From an uncultured Pelagibacteraceae bacterium (lineage in GTDB: Bacteria; Pseudomonadota; Alphaproteobacteria; Pelagibacterales; Pelagibacteraceae): 64,000 nucleotides of DNA. Below are positions 57,919 through 64,000 of the stretch, piece by piece. The notes beneath the pieces were generated by a model that had not been told where the DNA came from, ran no database searches, and was given only the letters and a program-made list of their open reading frames with translations. The position numbers and the translations under genes were made by a program. How positions within the stretch are numbered: the stretch's first letter is position 1; each line of letters starts with the position of its first letter. The stretch covers positions 55,116 to 119,115 of the forward strand of contig CACMQA010000005.1 in the NCBI GenBank assembly GCA_902615715.1. The letters run 5' to 3'.

Positions 57919-58548
57919 ATGAAAAGCACTGAGACAGTAAAAAGTTTTGAAAATATAAATAAAAATCTTTTTAGAGATTTCTATACCATTCCAGATCTTA
58001 AATTTGATGTTGATAAATTAAGATCTGATCTAGAGAAGATTTTAAAGCTTAAAAGTTTTAAATCTTTGGGCATTAAAAATTTTGCCGCGATACCACTTAA
58101 TCAAGTACCTGGCGATAAATCATCTATTGAAGGACACAATGTTAGAGGCACTTATTGGACAATTCCTGATGAAACAGGCAAAGAGGCTAAAAGAGATAAG
58201 TCCATTGATGAGTCAAAATACACAGAGTTAGTTCCAGAATTTAAAGGAACATACTTTGAGGAAGTTTTTAATATTTTAAGAAAAAATTTTAAATTAGGGA
58301 GAGTAAGAATACTTTTAAAAGAACCTAGATCTACTTTGAGTTGGCATAGAGACCCTGAGCCAAGACTTCATATTCCAATCATAACAAACAAGGGCTGTAG
58401 AATGGTTATTGAGGACGTAAGCAAACATATGCCTGCAGATGGATCAGTCACAATTACAAATAATACAAAGTATCATAACTTTTTTAACGGAGGGGAGCAA
58501 AATAGAATACATCTAGTTGCTTGTGTTCTAGAAAACCCATTTAATTAA
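57919..58548 (+). CDS. Aspartyl/asparaginyl beta-hydroxylase-like 2-oxoglutarate/Fe(II) dioxygenase
   Basis: A 209-residue protein whose C-terminal half fits the Asp/Asn beta-hydroxylase jelly roll: STLSWHRDPEPRLHIPIIT has the first iron-binding histidine, and YHNFFNGGEQNRIHLVACV has the second, with an arginine for 2-oxoglutarate. The N-terminal part (residues 1-110) has no motif I know. It probably hydroxylates a protein or small molecule, using iron and oxygen. Its place one base after katG, with an Irr box upstream, hints at a link to iron or oxidative stress. Confidence 0.78.
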   Translation: MKSTETVKSFENINKNLFRDFYTIPDLKFDVDKLRSDLEKILKLKSFKSLGIKNFAAIPLNQVPGDKSSIEGHNVRGTYWTIPDETGKEAKRDKSIDESKYTELVPEFKGTYFEEVFNILRKNFKLGRVRILLKEPRSTLSWHRDPEPRLHIPIITNKGCRMVIEDVSKHMPADGSVTITNNTKYHNFFNGGEQNRIHLVACVLENPFN

Positions 58549-58791
58549 ATGACAGAATTTACACACGGAATATTCTCAGCTTCAAAAACCATATATGAAA
58601 ACAATAAAGGGTCCATATTAAGAACGATTATTTATACAATTGGTCACTTTGCAATCGCTATAACTGTTTTAATGTTAGTTGCAGACGTCTCTTTTATGAT
58701 TGCTCTTACTGATGCAATTGTTGAGCCTTTAGCTAACGCTGTCTGGTATTTTGTTCTTGATAAAATTTGGACGTCAAAATATAAAAAATAA
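58549..58791 (+). CDS. DUF2061 small membrane protein
   Basis: An 80-residue protein with two hydrophobic segments: ILRTIIYTIGHFAIAITVLMLV and MIALTDAIVEPLANAVWYFVLD. This is the DUF2061 pattern, a pair of helices with a T-x-x-H and W-Y-x-x-D-K-x-W. The function is unknown. It starts directly after the stop of the hydroxylase-like gene, so it is probably the third gene of the katG unit. Confidence 0.82.
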   Translation: MTEFTHGIFSASKTIYENNKGSILRTIIYTIGHFAIAITVLMLVADVSFMIALTDAIVEPLANAVWYFVLDKIWTSKYKK

Positions 58792-58793
58792 AT

Positions 58794-59243
58794 TTACAAT
58801 AATCCCCACAAACCTTCTTTTTTTACCCAACCTTTAAAGTCCCCAGTTACTACTTTGCACCAGTCATTTTTACACTTATTAATTTTTACCAATCTTCCTT
58901 TTTTTAAAATTGCTATAGGATTTGAGTAAACTGTTGGGCTATTAAATAAGATTAATTTATCATTTATTACTATTGCAGCTTTCTTTTTTGATAGCTGAGA
59001 GATATGAACCCAGCCAGTATTATTTTCATGATCCCTTATTTTTCTAAAATTATCAGATCTATCTAATACTAAAACTGGAAGGAATTTTTTTTTATAAAAA
59101 ATTTTTACAGGGTAATCAAAAGAAGGGCCTTGGCGCAAGTTTACTTTATCATTTCTTAGAGTAAGAAAAAATTCATCACTAGAATAAGCAGTTCCAAAAA
59201 CAAAAAAAAAAAGTATACAAAAATTAATACTTATTGACCGCAT
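58794..59243 (-). CDS. Exported SH3-domain protein
   Basis: A 149-residue protein with a signal peptide (INFCILFFFVFGTAYS) and two bacterial SH3 repeats: KVNLRQGPSFDYPVKIFYKKKFLPVLVLDR, then VYSNPIAILKKGRLVKINKCKNDWCKVVTGDFKGWVKKEGLWG. Such proteins bind peptidoglycan or periplasmic targets; specific function is unknown. It overlaps the MoeB-like gene by 13 bases and is last in the minus-strand run from ubiE. Confidence 0.85.
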   Translation of the reverse strand: MRSISINFCILFFFVFGTAYSSDEFFLTLRNDKVNLRQGPSFDYPVKIFYKKKFLPVLVLDRSDNFRKIRDHENNTGWVHISQLSKKKAAIVINDKLILFNSPTVYSNPIAILKKGRLVKINKCKNDWCKVVTGDFKGWVKKEGLWGLL

Positions 59244-59980
59244 TTATTTAAACATTTTGAATTAAAAGAAATTTTAATTTTACGAAGATTCATTTTAAGA
59301 GAGTCAAATACTAGAATTTTACTATTCAAATCGTCTCGTAAATCTAAAATTGTTTTTAAAACCTCATTTGCTTGAAGTGATCCTAGTATACCAGCAACTG
59401 GTGAAAAAATGCCTTCAATATCACAATTATTTTCTATATCAGGATATTCTGGCATAAAACATCTAAAGCATGGACCTTTTTTATTGAAGTCAAATTTGAA
59501 TAATTGTCCATCAAATTTACTAATAGCAGCAGAAATAAGTATTTTTTTATTTTTTTTGCAATAATCATTTATCAAATATCTTGTACTAAAGTTGTCAGTT
59601 CCATCACAAATAATATCAAATTTTTTTATTATTGGCTTAATATTTTTCTCTGAAATTTTAATTTTAAATGTTTTAATTTTAGCCTTTTTATAAATTTTAT
59701 TGATTTTTAATTTTGCCTGATTAACTTTAAACTTTCCAATATCTGAAGTATTAAATAAAATTTGTCTATTTAAGTTACCTAGTTCAATCTTATCGTGGTC
59801 TACTAAACCTATATTACATATTCCTGATGATGCCAGGTAAGTAAGAAGAGGACAACCTAAGCCACCCATTCCGATGATCAAAACTTTTGCTTTTTTAATT
59901 TTCTTTTGTCCAGCTAACCCAATTTTTTTTAAAATAATTTGTTTTTTAAATCTTTCAAAGTCCCTAATATCAAGTTTCAT
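59231..59980 (-). CDS. MoeB/ThiF-family E1-like adenylyltransferase
   Basis: A 249-residue protein that activates the C-terminus of a ubiquitin-like sulfur carrier (MoaD or ThiS) with ATP. VLIIGMGGLGCPLLTYLASSG is the nucleotide-binding loop and LNRQILF the conserved arginine segment. C-F-R-C and the C-terminal C-L-N-K-C form the structural zinc site. Which carrier it serves cannot be decided; MoeB (molybdopterin) and ThiF (thiamine) look alike. It lies between dut and the SH3 gene. Confidence 0.88.
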   Translation of the reverse strand: MKLDIRDFERFKKQIILKKIGLAGQKKIKKAKVLIIGMGGLGCPLLTYLASSGICNIGLVDHDKIELGNLNRQILFNTSDIGKFKVNQAKLKINKIYKKAKIKTFKIKISEKNIKPIIKKFDIICDGTDNFSTRYLINDYCKKNKKILISAAISKFDGQLFKFDFNKKGPCFRCFMPEYPDIENNCDIEGIFSPVAGILGSLQANEVLKTILDLRDDLNSKILVFDSLKMNLRKIKISFNSKCLNKCGQ

Positions 59981-59983
59981 TAA

Positions 59984-60424
59984 TTATTTTACTCCTGTAG
60001 ATCCAAATCCACCCAAACCTCTTTTGGTCTCGTCAAGAGACTCCACTTCTCTAAATTTTGCTTTTATTATTGGACATAAAACCATTTGAGCTATTCGAAG
60101 ACCTTTTTCTACTACAAAAGTTTTGTCACTTAGATTTATTAAAATTACTTTGAGTTCTCCTCTGTAATCAGAATCAATTGTACCGGGAGTATTTAATACA
60201 CTTATTTGATTTTTTGCAGCTAAACCAGATCTTGGTCTTATTTGTATTTCAAAACTTTTTGGGATTGCAACTGCTAGGCCAGTTGGGATTACCTCGGTTT
60301 TTCCAGGTTTAATTTCAATATTTTTATCAATATGCGCTAAAAGATCTAATCCTGATGATCCATCAGTTTCGTATTTTGGTAAAAGAACTTTTTTTGATAA
60401 CCTTTTAATTAATATTTCTGTCAT
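59984..60424 (-). CDS. dut: Deoxyuridine triphosphatase (dUTPase)
   Basis: A trimeric dUTPase of about 146 residues that keeps uracil out of DNA. All five motifs are visible: SGLDLLAHID, PRSGLAAKN, NTPGTIDSDYRGELKVIL with the catalytic aspartate, RIAQMV, and the C-terminal RGLGGFGSTG. The ATG at 60424 is preferred to a TTG at 60427. It overlaps the coaBC 3' end by 20 bases, a common alphaproteobacterial order. Confidence 0.97.
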   Translation of the reverse strand: MTEILIKRLSKKVLLPKYETDGSSGLDLLAHIDKNIEIKPGKTEVIPTGLAVAIPKSFEIQIRPRSGLAAKNQISVLNTPGTIDSDYRGELKVILINLSDKTFVVEKGLRIAQMVLCPIIKAKFREVESLDETKRGLGGFGSTGVK

Positions 60425-61631
60425 CAATTAATTTATCCAATAAAATTTTAGCAATTTTATTAGCAATAAAACTTTTTTTATTTTTCGGTATTATTTTTAC
60501 ATTTCCTTTTTGGTCTATCACTGACACTTTGTTGTAGTCAGAATTAAAGCCAATATCGTTTTTAGAAACATCATTAGCAAAAATTAAATCACAATTTTTA
60601 TTTTTCATTTTTTGTGATGAATTTTTAATAATATTTTTAGTTTCTGCAGAAAAACCCGCAACTATTTTTGGTCTATTTTTATTATTTTTTGACAAAAAAT
60701 CTAGAATATCGTAATTTTTTACAAAATTTATTGATTTAAAATTTAAATTATCTTTTTTTATTTTATCTTTACTCTTTTCGGCAGGTTTAAAATCAGTTAC
60801 TGCTGCTGTGCATACAGCTAAATCTACAGGCAAAGTTTTCTTTACTTCATTAATCATTTCATCTGCCGATATTATCTTTTTTACTTTAATACCTTTCGGA
60901 GAGGTTAGTTTAGAGGGACCGGTTATTAATGTTGTTTTAATACCAAGTTTATTAAGTGCTATTGCAATTTCATAACCTTGTTTGCCGCTTGATTCGTTTG
61001 AGATATATCGAATTGGATCAATATATTCTCGTGTTGGTCCGGCAGTTACTAAGGCTTTGAGTTTTCTCTCTTTAATAATATTTCTCTTATCAAAATAATT
61101 TTTTAAATATGTGAAAATTTGTCTTGGACTTGACATTTTACCCTCTCCAAATTCTCCACAAGCCATTTCACCCTTTTCGGGTCCTATGAAAAGATAACCA
61201 AAGTCTTGTAAAATTTTAAGATTTGATTGAGTAGCTTTATGCAACCACATTCTGACATTCATAGCTGGTACTAAAAGAATATCTTTGTCTGCAGCTAATA
61301 AAACAGTAGTAGCTAAATCTTCAGCTCTTCCTATTGATAATTTACTCATAAAATTTGCGGTAGTTGGCATTACTAAAATAATATCAGCCCATCTAGAGAG
61401 AGCTATATGATCTATTTCAGTTTCTGACTCACTATCAAACATATTCTCAAATGTTTTTGAATTAGACAAAGTTGATAGGGATAAAGGTGTTACAAATTCT
61501 CCTCCACTTTTTGTAAGAATAGTTTTTACCTCCATATTATTCTTTTTTAACAACCTAATTAAATCAAGTGATTTGTAGGCAGCTATACCTCCTCCTATAA
61601 TTATTAATATTTTTTTATTTTTTAATGTCAT
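60405..61631 (-). CDS. coaBC: Bifunctional phosphopantothenoylcysteine decarboxylase/synthetase CoaBC
   Basis: A 408-residue fusion carrying out two steps of coenzyme A synthesis. The CoaC flavodomain has IIIGGGIAAYKSLDLIR, MPTTANFMSKLSIGRAEDL and VPAMNVRMW; the CoaB domain begins near residue 190 with ALVTAGPTREYIDPIRYISNESSGKQGYEI and includes AAVTDFKPA and VAGFSAET. Length is normal. The coaBC-dut pairing is conserved in proteobacteria. Confidence 0.97.
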   Translation of the reverse strand: MTLKNKKILIIIGGGIAAYKSLDLIRLLKKNNMEVKTILTKSGGEFVTPLSLSTLSNSKTFENMFDSESETEIDHIALSRWADIILVMPTTANFMSKLSIGRAEDLATTVLLAADKDILLVPAMNVRMWLHKATQSNLKILQDFGYLFIGPEKGEMACGEFGEGKMSSPRQIFTYLKNYFDKRNIIKERKLKALVTAGPTREYIDPIRYISNESSGKQGYEIAIALNKLGIKTTLITGPSKLTSPKGIKVKKIISADEMINEVKKTLPVDLAVCTAAVTDFKPAEKSKDKIKKDNLNFKSINFVKNYDILDFLSKNNKNRPKIVAGFSAETKNIIKNSSQKMKNKNCDLIFANDVSKNDIGFNSDYNKVSVIDQKGNVKIIPKNKKSFIANKIAKILLDKLIDDRNIN

Positions 61632-61640
61632 TAATTTAGA

Positions 61641-63200
61641 TTAAAATACTAACAAGAAGACAATTACAATACCAAAAAAACTAATTACGACATTATTTCT
61701 AAAATTTTTTAATCTCATTTGTTCAACTTCCAAGTTCTTATTGTTTATACCTAAATTTAATTTTCCCTCTGCTACAAGTTTTAATGCATATTCCGCCTTA
61801 TCCATCAATCCAGGGAAATCAGGTATTCGTTTAATTATTTCAGCAGATGTATTCAAAGCCGTATCAATTGTCGATTTAGGACTTTTTATGTTTTTTAGCC
61901 AATCTTCTAAAACAGGCTTAGAAACCTCCCAAATATTTGTTTCTGGGTACAATTTTCTCGCTACTCCTTCAACAACAACCATCGTTTTTTGAAGTAGTAG
62001 TAATGGGGGTTGTGTAGCCATATTGAATTTTTCGGTAATCTCAAATAATTGAGCAAGTAAATTTCCACCAGAAATATCTTTTATAGATTGGCCAAAAATT
62101 GGCTCACCTACAGAGCGTAATGCTTGAGCGAATTCATCCTTAGATGCATTTTGAGGAACTAAACCAGCTTGAAAATGAACTTCCGCAACTTTAACATAAT
62201 CTCTTTGTATGAACCCATATAAAATTTCTGCTAAAAATTTTCTATTATTTTTATCCAGTCTCCCCATAATTCCAAAATCAACAGGGACAATATTACCTTT
62301 AGGGTCTACAAATAGATTACCTTGGTGCATGTCTCCGTGGAAGAAACCATCTCTAACAGCTTGTTTTAGAAAATGTTGAATGAGGTTTTCGGCTAAATTT
62401 TTTAAATTTATACCCTGCTCCTCTAATTTTCCTTGTTCTCTAATTGAAACACCATTTACTTTGTCTAAAGTAAGTATTTTTTTTGTTGTATAATTCCAAT
62501 AAATTTTTGGTACATTAAATCCTTTATCTAGCTTAGTATTTTCATATAATTCGTTTGCAGCAGCGGCCTCAAATCTTAGATCCATTTCGATATTAGTAAT
62601 TTCTCTTAAAAGGTGCACTACCTCTACAAGCTTCAATCTTTTAGCTTTTGAAATCGTATTTTCAACGATATATGCAAACAACATTAATGCATCTAATTCT
62701 TCGTTAAATAATTGCTCTATATCTGGCCGTAAAATTTTTATAGCTACTTGTTTTTCTTGATTCTCATTTTTAATTTTAGCAAAATGAACTTGAGCAATTG
62801 ATGCAGCTGCTATCGGTTCACCTATTTCAATAATATTTTGATATTGTTTCTCACCAATTTCTTTCTTAATAACTTTCTTTGCCTCATAAAGTTCAAACGC
62901 AGGAACTTTATCTTGCAGTTTTTCTAAATCTTTTGCCATATCATCACCAATTATGTCTGGTCGAGTAGCTAAAAATTGTCCAAGTTTTATAAATGTAGTT
63001 CCCATACCTTGAAGTGCTTCACATAGGTTTTGACCTGGATTATTATTTTGTAAACGAGAATTTTTTGAACCTAGAGAGATCAAACTGAAAAATAAATTTA
63101 TAGAAATTGGTATTTGATATACCTGATTTATTGTATCAATTGCACCTGAGGTAGACAGTTTCCTAGCGATTTGAAATAACTTAAAAACTCTTTTTAACAT
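61641..63200 (-). CDS. ubiB: UbiB-family kinase-like protein for ubiquinone synthesis
   Basis: A 519-residue ABC1/ADCK-type atypical kinase with the QxxGxxRPD motif near LGQFLATRPDIIG, the alanine-rich loop IAAASIAQVHFA, and HGDMHQGNLFVDPKGNIVPVDFGIMGR for catalysis. A single C-terminal transmembrane segment (VVISFFGIVIVFLLVF) is at the end. It supports ubiquinone synthesis, next to ubiE. It sits one base after ubiE and ten before coaBC. Confidence 0.97.
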   Translation of the reverse strand: MLKRVFKLFQIARKLSTSGAIDTINQVYQIPISINLFFSLISLGSKNSRLQNNNPGQNLCEALQGMGTTFIKLGQFLATRPDIIGDDMAKDLEKLQDKVPAFELYEAKKVIKKEIGEKQYQNIIEIGEPIAAASIAQVHFAKIKNENQEKQVAIKILRPDIEQLFNEELDALMLFAYIVENTISKAKRLKLVEVVHLLREITNIEMDLRFEAAAANELYENTKLDKGFNVPKIYWNYTTKKILTLDKVNGVSIREQGKLEEQGINLKNLAENLIQHFLKQAVRDGFFHGDMHQGNLFVDPKGNIVPVDFGIMGRLDKNNRKFLAEILYGFIQRDYVKVAEVHFQAGLVPQNASKDEFAQALRSVGEPIFGQSIKDISGGNLLAQLFEITEKFNMATQPPLLLLQKTMVVVEGVARKLYPETNIWEVSKPVLEDWLKNIKSPKSTIDTALNTSAEIIKRIPDFPGLMDKAEYALKLVAEGKLNLGINNKNLEVEQMRLKNFRNNVVISFFGIVIVFLLVF

Positions 63201-63905
63201 TTAAATTTTCCACCCAGAATGTATAGCCGAGATGCCATTAGAAAGATTTCTGAATTCTACATTTATAAATCCATTTTTAGCTATTAGTTCTAAAAGTTGC
63301 TCTTGATCATAAAAAGCATCTATGCTGTTGATTAAATATTCATAGGGTTTTGATGATCCTACAATATATTTTCCTAAAAAAGGTATAAATTTTGAATAAT
63401 TTTTATATAAAAAATTTAATAACTCATTGTCTATTTTTGAGAACTCTAAACACATAAAACGACCACCTGGTTTTAAAACTCTATAAGCCTCTCTTAAAGT
63501 TTTGTTTATATCTGAAACATTTCTTATGCCATAGCTAATTGAGTAATAGTCATATATATTATCTTCAACAGGCAAATTTTCAGCTTTAGACTTAATCCAT
63601 TTAATATTCTTAAAATTTATAAGATTTTTTTTTCCTTTATTAAACATACCTTCATTAGGTTCTATACAAGTAATTATCGGCGAATTTTTACCTCTTAAAG
63701 AAAATAGTTTTGCTATATCCCCGGTTCCTGAAGCAACATCAATCAAAGAGGAATTATGAGTGGGATTCATCCAGTCAATAAATTTATCCTTCCAAATACG
63801 ATGTATTCCTAAAGACATAACATCATTCATCAAATCGTACTTATTATAAACTTCTGAAAATACAGAATTGACTAATTTTGCTTTATCTTGAATAGTATTT
63901 TTCAT
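63201..63905 (-). CDS. ubiE: Ubiquinone C-methyltransferase UbiE
   Basis: A 234-residue SAM methyltransferase. The conserved sequence YDLMNDVMSLGIHRIWKD opens the family block, LIDVASGTGDIAKLF is the SAM loop, and YSISYGIRNVSDINKTLREAYRVLKPGG follows. It methylates the ring carbon in ubiquinone (and possibly menaquinone) synthesis. It is 11 bases from divergent mutM, so the two promoters must lie in each other's coding sequence. Confidence 0.97.
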   Translation of the reverse strand: MKNTIQDKAKLVNSVFSEVYNKYDLMNDVMSLGIHRIWKDKFIDWMNPTHNSSLIDVASGTGDIAKLFSLRGKNSPIITCIEPNEGMFNKGKKNLINFKNIKWIKSKAENLPVEDNIYDYYSISYGIRNVSDINKTLREAYRVLKPGGRFMCLEFSKIDNELLNFLYKNYSKFIPFLGKYIVGSSKPYEYLINSIDAFYDQEQLLELIAKNGFINVEFRNLSNGISAIHSGWKI

Positions 63906-63916
63906 AATCTAATTAT

Positions 63917-64000
63917 ATGCCAGAATTACCAGAAGTTGAAGTTGTTAAAAGGTCTTTAATAAATAAAACACAAAATTTGATTGTAAAAGCAGTAAAAATA
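63917..64000 (+). CDS. mutM: Formamidopyrimidine-DNA glycosylase N-terminus, partial
   Basis: The first 28 codons begin MPELPEVEVVKRSL, the invariant N-terminus of MutM/Fpg, where Pro2 is the catalytic nucleophile. The enzyme removes 8-oxoguanine from DNA. The rest of the gene is outside the window. mutM divergent to ubiE-ubiB is a conserved alphaproteobacterial arrangement. Confidence 0.93.
   Translation, partial: MPELPEVEVVKRSLINKTQNLIVKAVKI

Overview
The window looks like a chromosomal segment of a streamlined, very AT-rich marine alphaproteobacterium, most likely of the SAR11 clade (Candidatus Pelagibacter-like). This is inferred from the strong A/T bias, the near absence of intergenic DNA (most genes overlap or are a few bases apart; no gene-free stretch exceeds about 220 bases), lysine- and asparagine-rich proteins, and typical alphaproteobacterial gene order. 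That order includes mnmE-mnmG-rsmG-parA-parB-holA-lptE-leuS, dapB/dnaJ/dnaK/grpE, nifU-tsaB-fur-miaB-phoH-ybeY-lnt-metK-nusA-infB-rbfA-rpsO-pnp, fabI-fabB-fabA-irr, and mutM/ubiE-ubiB-coaBC-dut. I saw no tRNA, rRNA, CRISPR array, insertion sequence or prophage.

Layout. 1-1241: end of hisF, hisE, a HIT protein and an acetyltransferase. 1238-3869: lolA and ftsK (minus strand). 3926-10514: a UbiH-type hydroxylase, the tRNA-modification pair mnmE/mnmG, rsmG and the chromosome-partition pair parA/parB, with two parS-like palindromes inside rsmG. 10504-14984: holA, lptE, leuS and a DUF3576 lipoprotein (minus). 15201-16283: a porin with the longest upstream region in the window, holding two palindromes and a promoter candidate. 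16305-18713: a ThiE/TenI-like protein, YggS, an L,D-transpeptidase, a winged-helix regulator and a 36-residue ArfA-like ribosome-rescue protein. 18705-24983: a PfkB kinase, nth, dapB, a small membrane protein, dnaJ, dnaK (with a heat-shock-type promoter) and grpE (minus). 25029-28151: rdgB, an LpoA-like protein, rsmI and a BON lipoprotein. 28144-33591: maeB, murJ, trpS and a NifU-like protein. 33588-36174: a peptidoglycan hydrolase with PEVKK repeats and a polysaccharide deacetylase. 36143-48990: a very short tsaB, fur, miaB, phoH, ybeY, lnt, metK, and the nusA-infB-rbfA-rpsO-pnp translation/RNA operon. 49085-52685: a three-gene cassette (formyltransferase, DegT-type aminotransferase, GMC-type FAD oxidoreductase). 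52694-55194: fabI, fabB and a frameshifted fabA (minus). 55286-58791: an Irr-like Fur-family regulator, katG, an Asp/Asn beta-hydroxylase-like protein and a DUF2061 membrane protein. 58794-63905: SH3 protein, MoeB-like, dut, coaBC, ubiB and ubiE (minus). 63917 to the end: start of mutM.

How the genes work together. Most are core housekeeping genes for translation, RNA processing, chromosome segregation, envelope maintenance, protein folding and fatty-acid synthesis. The parts that stand out are: (i) the low-GC three-gene cassette at 49085-52685, which could oxidise, transaminate and N-formylate a surface sugar; (ii) an Irr/katG unit in which an identical 20-base near-palindrome precedes both the regulator and the catalase-peroxidase; (iii) fabA split by one extra A in an A-run; (iv) a promoter-hairpin-ribosome-binding-site arrangement immediately before nusA; (v) the tiny ArfA-like gene; and (vi) loss of several genes usually found in the tsaB-to-pnp order (rimI, rimP, truB and others).
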